This document shows, in pieces, positions 54,766 through 64,000 of a stretch of 64,000 bases of DNA. The notes beneath the pieces are model-generated. The model did no database searches and was not told the origin of the DNA. It saw nothing but the letters and a program-made list of their open reading frames with translations. The translations under genes and the position numbers were made by a program. Source of the DNA: an uncultured Myxococcales bacterium (lineage in GTDB: Bacteria; Myxococcota_A; UBA9042); the NCBI GenBank assembly GCA_937910235.1, contig CALENB010000047.1, positions 1 through 64,000 on the forward strand, given 5' to 3'. Every line of letters starts with the position of its first letter. The stretch's first letter is position 1.

Positions 54766-56532
54766 CTACTTGCACACGGGCGGTGAGGTCTTCATCGACA
54801 AGAAACACGACGTCCCAGCCGAACACACCTTGTAGCTCTGCCACGCCTCAGACGCAGGCTGGCTTTGCGAGCACTTGTTCGCCTCTTCTGGCTTGCCGGT
54901 GCAGCCTGGGAAGAGCTTTCGCTTGAAGCCGTTGCCACCTTCGCACTTGTACTCCGCGCCGATGCTGAAGGTGCTGCACTGGGTCCCGAGCGGCTTCAGC
55001 TTGCCAGCCGGGATGTCACAGCAAACGCCGGCGGAGCAACAGCTCGGGTCTGGTTGTGTGGCACACACACCGTCGCCCTTGCACACGACCTTCTCGCACG
55101 CCTCGGGGTTCACCTTGCCTACGCAATCTGCGTCGCTCTTGCAGCAGTTCGGCTCCGTCTTGCCTTTGCAGAGGCCGTCGGCAATGCAGAGCGTGTCGAT
55201 GCTGCAGGGGTCGTCGTCAGCGCACGCGGTGCCGACTTTCTTCGCTGTCCAGGCCGTCACCGACTTGCTGGTGTCGCAGGTCTGGCAGCCAAATGCCCCA
55301 GGCTTGCTGGCTCCGGTCGCGACACACACGCCGTCGATGACACAGAATCCAGGCTTAGGTGTCAGCGTCGCCGACGACTTCGTCGGATCGCAGACGGCGC
55401 AGCTCGCGGCCGGGTCGCCAGCGCCGGTGTCGTAGCACTTATCACCTACAGCGCACTTGCCGCTCACGCCGCTCCAGCCCGTCTGCGATTGGCTGGGTTG
55501 GCAGCTGGCGCAGTTGGGGTTGGCCAAGCTCGTGGCGCCACTCAAGTGGCACTTGCCGTCGATGAGGCACGCGCCGCTGGCGACGCTCCACGTCCCCGTG
55601 TCCTTGCTGGGATCGCACACCCTGCACTCGCCGACGCTGGTCGACGCGGGCTCACCGCTCTTGCTGCAGATCCCGTCGATCAGGCAGGTCCCGGGCTTCG
55701 AGGTCCATGCGTCCGGGGCCTTGTCGGGCTGACACAGGACGCAGCCGCCGCTGCCCGGTTTACTGGCGCCCGCGCCGTGGCAAGCGCCGTCGATCAGACA
55801 CTTGGTGGACGACAGCTTGTGCGAACAGTCACCGGTGGTCGGGTCGCAGGCGTCGATCGTGCAGTCGACACCGTCATTGCAGTCCTTCTCTACGTCGCTG
55901 CACGTACCCTGGAGGCAGGTCGGCGTGATGCACTTGTTCTTGCCGGCCGTGCCGCAGGCCGCGTCCGAGTTACAGCAGCCAAAGAACGGCAACTGCTTGC
56001 ACCACTTCTTGCCGTCGCTCGTGGTGGCGCATTTGTCGCTCGTACACTGGTTGCCATCGTCGCAGTCACTCAGCGTCTCGCAGCTGCAGGCCGCCGTGAA
56101 GTCCGCGCAGCAGTCGCTTCGCGCGATGCAGCCGTGGTCGCAGTGGCAAGCGTTGGCCTCGAGGTTGATGCCGCAGGAGCCGGCGCAGCTCGTGATCGCG
56201 ACAGGTCCCGTGTCGGGCGGTCCCCCGTCACCTGACGTCGCATCCAGGCCGTCGGTGTCGGCGCTGGCGAGACCGTCACCGATGACCACGTCGACCGAAG
56301 GTTCGACCGTGTCGAGGCTCGTGGCGTCGGAGCTGGTGTCTTGCTGAAACGTCCACCCGGACGTGTCCCCGCCAGCATCCGCGACGGCGAAATCAAGGCT
56401 GTAGACGGTGGCGTCCTTCTTCGTGCTGTCGTCTTCGCCGCACGCGGAGACGATCAAGCAGAGCGCGAACGCGCAGGTAGCGGAGAACTGACCGGTGCTG
56501 GTGGAGTTGATTCGACGCATGGCGCGCGCCAT
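54766..56532 (-). CDS. Cys-rich lipoprotein sharing modules with the 1353-aa lipoprotein
   Basis: A 588-aa lipoprotein. The start is uncertain between ATG 56532 and ATG 56520; neither has a strong ribosome binding site. The signal ends 'ALCLIVSAC' (lipobox), followed by 'GEDDSTKKD'. After a Ser/Thr/Asp-rich linker comes a somatomedin-B-like knot ('CHCDHGCIARSDCC'), then CDDGN repeats, then five or so copies of 'CLIDGxCHxxGAxxP...C..C.P....W', and a C-terminal 'GCTG/W..W' module ('EYKCEGGNGFKRKLFPGCTG') shared with five copies in the 1353-aa protein. The shared architecture shows the two belong to one family. Function unknown. Confidence 0.83.
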   Translation of the reverse strand: MARAMRRINSTSTGQFSATCAFALCLIVSACGEDDSTKKDATVYSLDFAVADAGGDTSGWTFQQDTSSDATSLDTVEPSVDVVIGDGLASADTDGLDATSGDGGPPDTGPVAITSCAGSCGINLEANACHCDHGCIARSDCCADFTAACSCETLSDCDDGNQCTSDKCATTSDGKKWCKQLPFFGCCNSDAACGTAGKNKCITPTCLQGTCSDVEKDCNDGVDCTIDACDPTTGDCSHKLSSTKCLIDGACHGAGASKPGSGGCVLCQPDKAPDAWTSKPGTCLIDGICSKSGEPASTSVGECRVCDPSKDTGTWSVASGACLIDGKCHLSGATSLANPNCASCQPSQSQTGWSGVSGKCAVGDKCYDTGAGDPAASCAVCDPTKSSATLTPKPGFCVIDGVCVATGASKPGAFGCQTCDTSKSVTAWTAKKVGTACADDDPCSIDTLCIADGLCKGKTEPNCCKSDADCVGKVNPEACEKVVCKGDGVCATQPDPSCCSAGVCCDIPAGKLKPLGTQCSTFSIGAEYKCEGGNGFKRKLFPGCTGKPEEANKCSQSQPASEAWQSYKVCSAGTSCFLSMKTSPPVCK

Positions 56533-56667
56533 TGTACGGGTTCCGCCAACACAGGCAACCAGGGGCCGATCAAAGTGACGAACCATGTCGGACGTGTGCT
56601 CAGCCTGCGCCATCGCCCAACGGCACGAGAGAGCCACGGCTCTGCTGCGGCCTGCAGCCGGTGGTCT

Positions 56668-57945
56668 GTGCACGGTCGGGGCCAGAAGCGCCGTCGGCTG
56701 GGTCCGCGGCAGGGTCGCCGGCTGCGAGGCCGGATCGCCGGCCTGCTAGCGCTGCTCGGCTGTTTCTGCGGCCCCGTGGCGGGTCACGCCCACCTCATCG
56801 ATGAGGTGGCTGAGAGCATCGTGGTCGACATCCGCACGCTGGATCGGCGCCTATTCGAGTTGACGTTTGTCCTGCACTCCGAGCGGCTTGAGGCCTACTT
56901 CCATCAAGCGGAGCAGCTCGGCATCGACACGAAACGCAGTGATCTAGGGTTCGCCCAGAGGTTGGCCGCTGGGTTTCGTTTCGGGGCGTGTGAGCTGAAG
57001 CCAGCGCCGACCGGCGCCGTGGCCAGGCCTGTACGCGGCGGGCGATTTCGAGCCTTTCGGCTGGTGGCTCGGTGCGACGCTCCGGTTGAACACGCCTTGC
57101 TTGCCCGGGCCGACTACGACCGCGCAAAGACGCGCACGACGCTCTATCTCACTGTGCGCGTCGGGGACACGCCGACCCGGCGGTTGTTGCTGCCGCCGCG
57201 GCTGTCTGGGCTCGACGTCCCACTCACAGGCGGTGCACCCCACACGATGGCGGCGAGCCCGAAACGGCGCGCCGGGCCGCCGGCGCAGCGCACCCCGTCG
57301 CCAGCGGATCCGGTGGACTTGTCGCACCTGCCTACGGCCGCGACCGCCACATCGGCCTGGCGTCGATCCCTCACACCACCGCCAGCTCGCATCCTGCAGA
57401 TCTGGGCGGAGTCGGGCGCGCGGCACCTCGCGGGCGGGCTGGATCACCTCCTCTTCTTGCTGGCGCTCACGCTCGCCGCGCTGCGCTACCCACGTCTCGT
57501 GCTCGGCGCGATGGCGTTCTCCGTGGGTCACATGCTGACGATGGCCGCGGCGATCGCCTGGGCCTGGCCCCCCGTCGCCGCGATCGAGGTCGCCATCGGG
57601 CTCAGCATCGTGTGGTCCGCTTGGCGAGCGCGACAGCCGGGGCTAGGCCGCGCCGAGCTGCTGGGCGCGTTTGCGTTCGGCCTGATCCACGGCACCGCGT
57701 TTGGCACCGAGCTGCGTCACCTCGTCGGCGGCAGCGAGGGCTTGCTCTGGCCGGTGCTGTCGTTCGGCGTAGGACTCGACGTCGCGCAGCTGCTCTGGAT
57801 CAGCGTCGCGTTTGTGCTGTGGACCCCGATTCGCAGGCGGATTGCGCCCAAACAACCGCTACCGGCGGCGCAACGCATCGCCGGTGCGCTGCTCATCGCC
57901 GCCGGGCTGGCGTTCGCCATGCGCGCCGTGTGGCGTGCGCTCTAG
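56668..57945 (+). CDS. HupE/UreJ-like membrane protein with extracellular N-terminal domain
   Basis: A 425-aa protein read from the GTG at 56668; the track's start lies inside the upstream gene. It has a signal peptide ('IAGLLALLGCFCGPVAGHAH'), an approximately 200-aa extracytoplasmic beta-type domain ('SIVVDIRTLDRRLFELTFVLHS'), and a C-terminal six-TM region from about residue 250 with the HupE/UreJ hallmark 'GGLDHLLFLLALTL' and 'FAFGLIHGTAFG'. Members import nickel or cobalt in hydrogenase and urease systems, but many like this one are uncharacterised, and no hydrogenase or urease gene is near. Its stop (TAG) shares the palindrome CTAG with the ValRS stop on the opposite strand. Confidence 0.78.
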   Translation: MHGRGQKRRRLGPRQGRRLRGRIAGLLALLGCFCGPVAGHAHLIDEVAESIVVDIRTLDRRLFELTFVLHSERLEAYFHQAEQLGIDTKRSDLGFAQRLAAGFRFGACELKPAPTGAVARPVRGGRFRAFRLVARCDAPVEHALLARADYDRAKTRTTLYLTVRVGDTPTRRLLLPPRLSGLDVPLTGGAPHTMAASPKRRAGPPAQRTPSPADPVDLSHLPTAATATSAWRRSLTPPPARILQIWAESGARHLAGGLDHLLFLLALTLAALRYPRLVLGAMAFSVGHMLTMAAAIAWAWPPVAAIEVAIGLSIVWSAWRARQPGLGRAELLGAFAFGLIHGTAFGTELRHLVGGSEGLLWPVLSFGVGLDVAQLLWISVAFVLWTPIRRRIAPKQPLPAAQRIAGALLIAAGLAFAMRAVWRAL

Positions 57946-60584
57946 CTCTCGTCAGGTTTCGGCGCCGGCGCGATGCCGATGCGTAGATCTCGGTCGCCAA
58001 CTTGGTGGGTGGGCGCGGCGTCCGCGTGGCCTTCGGCTGGCGCTGACCATGAGATCAGATCAGCGCGCGCGGCAGCTCGCCAATCGACGCTCACCGCCTC
58101 CACGTCGGCCCGGCCCTCACCCGTGATGTACACGGCCTCCAGCGCACGACCAAGCCCGATACGGCCCTCCGTCTTGAGCTGTCTCACGGCCGCGACAAGA
58201 TCGATCAGCAGCCCGCCGAGACGCTCAGCGTCCGCGTCCGCCTCGCCACCGAAGACATCGACAGCGCCAGAGCTTTCGTCCACCGGCCATGGCGCGCAGT
58301 GCAGGCTCGACGGCGCCTCGGCTCCGAACGCTGGCCGCAGCGCCGCTTGGTAGAGCTCTTCGGTGATGAACGGCAGCACCGGCGCGAAGAGGCGCAAGAG
58401 CGTCCAGGTGCCGTAGAAGATCGTCGTGCGCGCGGCCTCCACCTGCCCGGGCTCCCACGCGTCAGGGTTGCGGAAGCGGTCCTTCACGATCTCCAAGTAG
58501 TTGTCGCACCAATCTCGCCAAAACAGCTGCTCGGTCGCACGCAACGCCTTGTTGTACTCGTAGCCCTCAAAACCCGCGGTGGCCTTCAGCGTCGTGTCGA
58601 TGATGCGCGCGCGGATCCAGCGATCTGCCGCCGTCGGCGTCTCGACGGTCGCGCCGGCCGGGTCGTAGGCGCCGATGCTCATGAGGGCGAACCGCGTCGA
58701 GTTCCAGAGCTTGTTGAGCAGGCGCTTGCCACCCTTGACGTCATTTTCCAAGTAGCGCAGGTCGTGGCCAAGCGTTGCACCAGCGGCCCAGTAGCGGAGC
58801 GAATCCGCCGAGTATTTCTCAATGACCCCCGCCGGATCGACGAAGTTGCCGAGTCGCTTCGACATCTTCTTGCCCTGCTTATCGAGCCCCCAGCCAGAGA
58901 TCATCACGTCGCGCCACGGCAGGCTGTCCGTGTGCATGTGGGCTTTGGCGACCGAGTAAAACAGCCACGTGCGGATGATCTCAAACGCCTGGACCCGAAC
59001 GCCCATCGGGTAGATCTCACGGCGCGGCCGCTCATCGTCGGGGCATGTGTCCGGGTCTTTGTCCCAAGACGCCCAGTTCGCGTTGATCAACGGCGTGAGG
59101 GAGGACGTCATCCAGGTGTCCATCACGTCCTGCTCAGGACGCAGCACCACGCCCGCTGGAACCTGAGCGCGGACGGAGGCGGGCGGCTCGTCGACCAGCG
59201 GATCGATCGGCAGATCCGACTCGATCGGCAGGACCGCCGCGCCGGTATCCTCGCGGTACCACACCGGGAGCGGCACACCGTAAAATCGCTGCCGGCTGAT
59301 GTTCCAATCCCACTTCAGCCCATCGACCCAGTGGTCGTAGCGGTCGCGCATGTATGGCGGGTGCCAGCGCAGCTCACGACCGCGTTCGAGCAGCTCCTCT
59401 TTGAGGTCGAGCAGACGCACAAACCACTGCGGCACGACCTGAATCTCGATAGGCGTGCCGCTGCGCTCACTCACCGCGGCGCGGCTGACGTTGTCCGTCA
59501 TGCCGAGCAAATAGCCGTGGCGCTCGAGCAGCTCCGTGGCCGCTTGCCGCGCTTCAGGCAGCTTGCTGCCCTTCGCCAAGACATGCACTCGCTTGCCGTG
59601 CAGCGTCGGAAGCTCGGGGGTGTCCATCTCGCCGTTGGGTCCAATCACCATAAACAAGTCGAGCTTGTGGGTACGCCACTTGATGATGTCTTCCTGGTCG
59701 CCAAACGTGCAGACCATCATCAGGCCGGTGCCGAACTCCGGGTCGACCGATTCATCTCGGATGAGCGGCACGGTGCGGTGCGCCACGGTCGACCCGTCAG
59801 CGCGCAGCTCCGTGAGCGGCACCTTGAACCGAACGTTGGGCGCGGCGGCGAACCGCTCGTCGGTTGGGTGACACGCCAAGGCCACGCAGGCGGTGACCAG
59901 CTCAGGACGTGTCGTGTCGATCAGCCCTGGCGCGCCGTCGTCATCACGATCAAAGCGCAGCTGGTGCATCGGCCGATTGATCTCCGGTCCCGGCTCGACG
60001 TCCGCCTGCGCGAGCGCGGTCTGCATGCGGGGATCCCAGAGGATCGGGTCGGCGCGGCGCTCGATCCGGCCGACGCTCGCGAGCTCGAGGAACGACTTTT
60101 GGGCGTGCAGCGTCGCGCGCGGCGCGATCGTCGTGTAGGTCATGCGCCAGTCGACTGAGAGCCCGAGAGACCGCCACAGATCCTGATACACCTTGGCGCC
60201 GGCACGCGTCTCCTCAAGGCATAACTTGATGAAGTCGGCGCGGCTCGTGTTGCCCTTGTGCACCTTGTATTTCTTCTCGACGTAGCGCTCGGTGGGCAGC
60301 CCGTTGTCGTCGAAGCCCATCGGGTAAAACACCTCGTAGCCGCGCATGCGCTTGTACCGAATCACGAACTCGGCCTGGCTGTAGCTCATGGCGTGGCCGA
60401 CGTGCAGGTGGGCGGCAGAGACGTAGGGCGGCGGCGTGTCGACGCTAAACAGCCGTCCGGCCTTGGCAGCGGCGCTCTCGGGGTTGTAGCGGTACAAACC
60501 GCTGGCCTCCCAAGCCGCGATCCACTTGGCCTCCACCTCGTGGAAGTCGTAGCTTGTGGGCAGTGCTGCGTCGGTCTGACTCAT
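57942..60584 (-). CDS. valS: Valyl-tRNA synthetase, archaeal/rickettsial type
   Basis: An 880-aa class I synthetase from the ATG at 60584 (after 'aattggagcgcacgcg'); the extra 93 codons upstream in the track are unsupported. HIGH-like motif 'LHVGHAM' and KMSKS-like 'KKMSKRLGN' (about residue 575) are present, with the ValRS CP1 editing region and 'YPMGFDDNGLPTERYVEKKYKV'. The latter and 'DTPPPYVSAAHLHVGHAMSY' match the archaeal/Rickettsia-type ValRS, not the usual bacterial type, and the bacterial C-terminal coiled-coil arm is absent. It charges tRNA-Val. A second, bacterial-type valS may or may not exist elsewhere. Confidence 0.9.
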   Translation of the reverse strand: MSQTDAALPTSYDFHEVEAKWIAAWEASGLYRYNPESAAAKAGRLFSVDTPPPYVSAAHLHVGHAMSYSQAEFVIRYKRMRGYEVFYPMGFDDNGLPTERYVEKKYKVHKGNTSRADFIKLCLEETRAGAKVYQDLWRSLGLSVDWRMTYTTIAPRATLHAQKSFLELASVGRIERRADPILWDPRMQTALAQADVEPGPEINRPMHQLRFDRDDDGAPGLIDTTRPELVTACVALACHPTDERFAAAPNVRFKVPLTELRADGSTVAHRTVPLIRDESVDPEFGTGLMMVCTFGDQEDIIKWRTHKLDLFMVIGPNGEMDTPELPTLHGKRVHVLAKGSKLPEARQAATELLERHGYLLGMTDNVSRAAVSERSGTPIEIQVVPQWFVRLLDLKEELLERGRELRWHPPYMRDRYDHWVDGLKWDWNISRQRFYGVPLPVWYREDTGAAVLPIESDLPIDPLVDEPPASVRAQVPAGVVLRPEQDVMDTWMTSSLTPLINANWASWDKDPDTCPDDERPRREIYPMGVRVQAFEIIRTWLFYSVAKAHMHTDSLPWRDVMISGWGLDKQGKKMSKRLGNFVDPAGVIEKYSADSLRYWAAGATLGHDLRYLENDVKGGKRLLNKLWNSTRFALMSIGAYDPAGATVETPTAADRWIRARIIDTTLKATAGFEGYEYNKALRATEQLFWRDWCDNYLEIVKDRFRNPDAWEPGQVEAARTTIFYGTWTLLRLFAPVLPFITEELYQAALRPAFGAEAPSSLHCAPWPVDESSGAVDVFGGEADADAERLGGLLIDLVAAVRQLKTEGRIGLGRALEAVYITGEGRADVEAVSVDWRAAARADLISWSAPAEGHADAAPTHQVGDRDLRIGIAPAPKPDES

Positions 60585-60850
60585 CGCGTGCGCTCCAATT
60601 GTGGCATCAGTGAGGGCCTCAGCGCCCGGAAAGCGCGGCAGGCTAGCCTGTACCTCTCCGCAGACGCAACGACCGAGGGCGCGCCCACGAATTTGGGCCC
60701 GTTGACGTCCCTTGAACCGCGCGGTGCGGTAGGCTCGGCTAGGTGGCCGGCCTGAGGGCCTTGGCGTCCGCCGACAGGCGTGAACGACTGCGGCAGACCA
60801 ACACCTGAGCCGCGCAACAATCCAGCGCCGTCTCGGGCCACGGAGTGGGT

Positions 60851-61498
60851 ATGGAAGGCACAAGTCAGCTGGCGGAGTGGTTGCCCAACGTCGTGATCGC
60901 GCAGCTACAGCAGGGCGCCGACCTACCCTCTGCGGGGGTCGCTGACGCGGTGGGCGTCGCCGTCACCGCGACTGTCTTCATGGTGATCGTGCAGATGACT
61001 GGGGCTGTGCTGCGTGGGCTGCGAAACGCCATGGCGGGGCGCAGCCTCGTCGTGCGGGCCGATGGCTTCCTTGGCGGGCTGCGTCGCCTAGCTGCCTTGG
61101 CCGTTGTGGCGATCCCTTGGTACCACGTGGCGCGGATCCCGATCGAGGGGGTGTTGACGACCCACGCCACAGATCAGGCCCTCCTGGCTGGTTTGGCGTG
61201 GCTGGTGTTGGGCGCCGTTGATCACAAGGCCCTCTGGCTTGACCTCCGTGAGGGTGTGGTGCGCGCGCGGCGTGGATTTGCAGTCTTTCGGCGCCATGAC
61301 CTCGTGCTGAACCTGAACCAGGTCTTCCGCACAGCGGGTGGCCGGCCGGTGGGAAACCTGGCGCAACTCGGCGACCGGCGCGTGTCGATCGACGCGGCGG
61401 CCATCAGCGCGCTGGCCGCCTTCCAGGGCGGCGACGAGCAGGCGCGTCGCTATCTCGAAGCTGTGGTGGTGAAGGCGGGCGGGCGCGTGACGCGATAG
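60851..61498 (+). CDS. Integral membrane protein with soluble tail, unknown
   Basis: A 215-aa protein starting at the ATG at 60851, which has 'ggag' five bases upstream; the GTG at 60845 is an alternative. Hydrophobic helices are seen at about 35-55 ('GVAVTATVFMVIVQMTGAVL') and 75-95 ('LRRLAALAVVAIPWYHVARI'), with another around 115-132, followed by a soluble C-terminal part with basic residues ('VVRARRGFAVFRRHDLVLNLNQVF'). No family is recognised. It is divergent from valS and convergent with the Ser/Thr kinase gene. Confidence 0.55.
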   Translation: MEGTSQLAEWLPNVVIAQLQQGADLPSAGVADAVGVAVTATVFMVIVQMTGAVLRGLRNAMAGRSLVVRADGFLGGLRRLAALAVVAIPWYHVARIPIEGVLTTHATDQALLAGLAWLVLGAVDHKALWLDLREGVVRARRGFAVFRRHDLVLNLNQVFRTAGGRPVGNLAQLGDRRVSIDAAAISALAAFQGGDEQARRYLEAVVVKAGGRVTR

Positions 61499-61544
61499 CC
61501 CCACGTCCCTGCGTGGCGCGTGACGGGGCTGGCACCCCGGAAAC

Positions 61545-63500
61545 TCAGCTGAATCGCGTGACCAGCCACCAAGCGGTACCGGCCACGGCGGCCAACGCTG
61601 CGACGATCGCGCCGACCATCAACACGGTCGACACCAGACTCCGCGGCGCCTCGACCGCCGGCGCAGCTGGCGCGGCGGCAGGGCCGGTAGACGAGCGGCG
61701 GCGCCGCGCTGCAGCCCCGGGTGGCGCGGCAGGCACAGGTGTTTGCGCGGCTGTCCGGATGGCGGACGTGTCCAGCGGCGCGCGCACGGAAGGGGCGACG
61801 ACCTTGAGGTCCCGCCGGGTGAGCGCGCTCTCCGTCTCGGCGGCTGGTTTGGCGCGGCCGCTCCCCGCGGTCGCTGGCGTAGGTGGCGCTGGAATGGGGG
61901 GCCCTGCGGTGCGGGGCCCTGGCGAGGAGGGCCCTGGCGAGGAGGGCCCTGGCGAGGAGGGCCCTGGCGCCGCTGCCGCCGCGTCACTCGCGCCGGCAGC
62001 GGCGAGCGTCTCACGGCGCAGCTTGCTCTGCAGACGCGCGCGACTCACTGGCGGCGGAGGTACATTGCGAATCACGATGGACGACGGCGCCGACACGGCA
62101 CGTGCAGCCGTTGGCGGTCGCGGAGCTGGCGTCGCCGGTGGCGCTGCGATCGCGGCGAGCGCCTCCGATGCCTTGGTCCGGTTGGCTTCTCGCTCAGCGA
62201 GCGCCGCGCGCACTTGGACTGCCAGACCAGCGCCGATGAGCGTCGCCGCACCTAGCCCAGCGGCGCCGGGCAAGTCCGCTGGCATCGACGCGGACTCTTG
62301 CGCGGCGTCGCTGTGCGGCGTCTCGCTAGCCGTCGAGTCCGCCGCGCCAGAGAATGATCCGGGAAGATCCGCAAAAACCACCGGCAAGTCAGGCGGCGGG
62401 GACGCGCCTGGGAACGCGGGCGGCATGTCCAGCAACGGCGGCGGGCCTTCCTCGCTCAGACCAGCCGGCAGGTCGACGGGCGAAGGCGCCGAGAGCGGCG
62501 GCGGTTGATCCGACGTGCTGCCTCCGGCCGCGCCGGCTCGCCGAAACGCCTCGATATCGGCCTCGGAGACCTGCGGTCGCACCTCGGTCGGAGGCGCACG
62601 GGAGGGCGCGCGCCGCGTCTCGTCGATCATGCGCTCGAGCATGTGCTCGACCACTGTCGCCGATTCGGGCCGCTCGCTCTCCTTTTTCGCCAGCAACCCG
62701 TCGACGAGCTCCGAGAGTCCGTCGGGAAGCCAGATGCCGAGCGCGCTGAGCTTTGGCGGCTCAGACCGCGCGTGCTGCAGCAGAATGTCGATCACAGAGT
62801 CGCCATCAAACGGAGGCTGTCCGGCGATGCATTCGTACAGCACGGCGCCGAGGGCGTAGAGATCGGTCTGCGTACACACCGTGCGGCCCTCTACTTGCTC
62901 AGGGGCCATGTAGTGGGGCGTACCGAACACCGAGCCGGCGCGTGTCAACGCCGCTGTGACCATCGCCGAGGGCAGCTTGGCGATGCTGAAGTCGAGCATC
63001 TTGATGTAGTCGCCGCCCGACTCCGTGTCGATCAGGAACAGGTTCTCTGGCTTGATGTCCCGGTGGATAATCCCCGCACGATGGGCGACGGCGAGGCCGG
63101 AGGCGACTTGACGGGCGATCTCCAGCGAGCGCAGCACATCGATGGCGCCGACCTGCTCCATGACGTCGGACAGCTCGGAGCCGACCAGCACCTCCATGAC
63201 GATGTAGACCATGCCATCGGCGGTGCCGACGTCGTGCATCGTGATGATGTGAGGGTGGTGGAGTTGTCCCGCAGCGCGCGCCTCGCGAATCAGTCGCTTC
63301 GCGGCGACAGGGTCCTTGGCGATGTCCGTCCGCAGCACTTTGATCGCCACACTGCGGCCAAAACTGCGGTCCTGCGCCTTGTAGACAACGGCCATTCCGC
63401 CTTTGCCCAGGCGACCTTGGATCTCGTAGCGATCGGCGAGCACCTGCCCGATCATACGGTCTTTCTTCGTCTTTCGCGGGTTCGCGGACGGGTCGGCCAT
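61545..63500 (-). CDS. Hanks-type Ser/Thr protein kinase with C-terminal transmembrane helix
   Basis: A 651-aa kinase from an ATG with 'ggaggcgcgc' upstream. The catalytic domain covers about residues 22-290: glycine loop '[12 protein letters not shown]', Lys in 'VAIKVL', '[13 protein letters not shown]', 'MLDFSIAK' (DFS instead of DFG) and '[13 protein letters not shown]'. A Pro/Ala/Ser-rich juxtamembrane region follows, containing a 'PGPSS' repeat, and the protein ends with one TM helix '[20 protein letters not shown]', so the N-terminal kinase is cytoplasmic. No extracellular sensor domain follows the TM helix. Myxobacteria carry many such kinases. It is convergent with the upstream membrane protein. 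Confidence 0.93.
   Translation of the reverse strand: MADPSANPRKTKKDRMIGQVLADRYEIQGRLGKGGMAVVYKAQDRSFGRSVAIKVLRTDIAKDPVAAKRLIREARAAGQLHHPHIITMHDVGTADGMVYIVMEVLVGSELSDVMEQVGAIDVLRSLEIARQVASGLAVAHRAGIIHRDIKPENLFLIDTESGGDYIKMLDFSIAKLPSAMVTAALTRAGSVFGTPHYMAPEQVEGRTVCTQTDLYALGAVLYECIAGQPPFDGDSVIDILLQHARSEPPKLSALGIWLPDGLSELVDGLLAKKESERPESATVVEHMLERMIDETRRAPSRAPPTEVRPQVSEADIEAFRRAGAAGGSTSDQPPPLSAPSPVDLPAGLSEEGPPPLLDMPPAFPGASPPPDLPVVFADLPGSFSGAADSTASETPHSDAAQESASMPADLPGAAGLGAATLIGAGLAVQVRAALAEREANRTKASEALAAIAAPPATPAPRPPTAARAVSAPSSIVIRNVPPPPVSRARLQSKLRRETLAAAGASDAAAAAPGPSSPGPSSPGPSSPGPRTAGPPIPAPPTPATAGSGRAKPAAETESALTRRDLKVVAPSVRAPLDTSAIRTAAQTPVPAAPPGAAARRRRSSTGPAAAPAAPAVEAPRSLVSTVLMVGAIVAALAAVAGTAWWLVTRFS
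61921..61965 (-). repeat. Three perfect 15-bp tandem repeats in the kinase linker
   Basis: 'ggcgaggagggccct' is repeated exactly three times and encodes PGPSS units in the Pro-rich linker of the Ser/Thr kinase. Identical copies suggest recent expansion. Confidence 0.95.
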
Positions 63501-63754
63501 GCGCGCCTCCAGTGGGTGCAGACAGTAGACCGCGCGGGGCGGCGGCGCAATACACGCCGCGCCCGGTCACGCGGGACGCGGATGCCACGCTGGCGCGCCA
63601 AACCGTGTCGAATCAGGGACCTGCGGCGAACGACCGGGACGCCGTGTCAGCGGCGGTGACGAAGAAGATCGATGTCGTGTGGGACGCTTCGACATCGTCG
63701 TTGACGGACGCTCCGGAATCCGTAGACTCTGCCGCCCTACTCCGAGGAGACATC

Positions 63755-63976
63755 ATGGCTCGTATCACGATTGAAGACTGCTTGGACAACGTACCGAATC
63801 GCTTCGCGCTGGTCATGCTGACCGCGAAACGCGCGCGCCAGCTACGTGTAGGTGAAGGTCCGAGCATCGAAGCCCGCAAAAACAAGGAGTGCGTGACGGC
63901 GCTCCGCGAGGCCGCTCACGGTCATCTCCGGTTCACGGAGGCCGTCGGTCCGATGATCGAGCGCCGAGAGCGCTAG
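63755..63976 (+). CDS. rpoZ: DNA-directed RNA polymerase omega subunit
   Basis: A 73-aa protein from the ATG at 63755 with 'gaggagacatc' upstream, inside a longer ORF. '[30 protein letters not shown]' is the RpoZ signature, and '[14 protein letters not shown]' fits the 'K..V.ALREIA.G' continuation. It helps assemble RNA polymerase by chaperoning beta-prime. Length is within the family range of 70-90 aa. It is divergent from the Ser/Thr kinase gene. Confidence 0.95.
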   Translation: MARITIEDCLDNVPNRFALVMLTAKRARQLRVGEGPSIEARKNKECVTALREAAHGHLRFTEAVGPMIERRER

Positions 63977-64000
63977 TCAGCGCCCATTCGGTCCGATCCG

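Noticed and set aside
61921-61965. CRISPR-like direct repeats
   Set aside because: Fifteen-base units without spacers, inside a coding linker; a protein repeat and not an array.

Overview
The window is a gene-dense (about 45 genes, short gaps), GC-rich bacterial chromosome segment. I see no rRNA, tRNA, insertion sequence, integrase or CRISPR array. Very large Cys-rich lipoproteins with Asp/Thr-rich linkers, somatomedin-B-like and CDDGNPCT-type repeats, a Hanks-type Ser/Thr kinase, PAS/GAF histidine kinases and MopE-like metal-binding motifs suggest a predatory or social deltaproteobacterium-type lineage (Myxococcota or Bradymonadota-like). That placement is inference; no marker gene here settles it.

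Layout. 0-4.5 kb: a pdxB-like gene cut by the left edge, then a MEMO1-AMMECR1 fusion, a YbgC-type thioesterase and, convergent to them, the AmmeMemoRadiSam radical SAM enzyme. 4.6-8.7 kb: a 1353-aa Cys-rich lipoprotein built of repeated modules. 9-12.6 kb: a split membrane/spermidine-synthase-like pair, a Tat-exported LigB-type dioxygenase and a DUF2277 protein. 12.7-18 kb: two sensor histidine kinases (one with a globin-like input domain, one a hybrid kinase) and a DUF3817 protein. 18-25.6 kb: a beta-propeller lipoprotein, a GNAT-like protein, a DUF423/lipoprotein pair, a HEAT-repeat lipoprotein and an App1-like HAD protein. 25.6-34.4 kb: a PlsX-like acyltransferase behind a complete Bacteroidetes/Spirochaete-type V-ATPase operon (E, DUF2764, A, B, D, I, K). 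34.6-42 kb: a THUMP-type RNA methyltransferase, a small membrane protein, Lon, a TPR protein and an SDR. 41.8-47.3 kb: an operon of outer-membrane porin, CehA/McbA-type PHP metallohydrolase lipoprotein and small membrane protein. 47.5-56.5 kb: endonuclease III, then three large secreted proteins (P-domain protein, 1422-aa CDDGN-repeat lipoprotein, 588-aa Cys-rich lipoprotein). 56.7-64 kb: HupE-like protein, archaeal/rickettsial-type ValRS, a membrane protein, a Ser/Thr kinase and rpoZ.

How genes work together. The clearest functional unit is the V-ATPase operon; its rotor subunit carries the Q/Q/E ligand pattern of sodium-translocating enzymes. A PlsX-like gene, an App1-like phosphatase gene and a HEAT lipoprotein gene follow it on the same strand and are joined to each other by 4-bp stop/start overlaps. 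The AmmeMemoRadiSam genes form a second, functionally uncharacterised unit. The Cys-rich lipoproteins share modules that I do not recognise as named families, and these are the best candidates for undescribed biology. Most start codons below were moved inward from the longest ORF to a start with a Shine-Dalgarno sequence, an overlap with the upstream stop, or a signal peptide.
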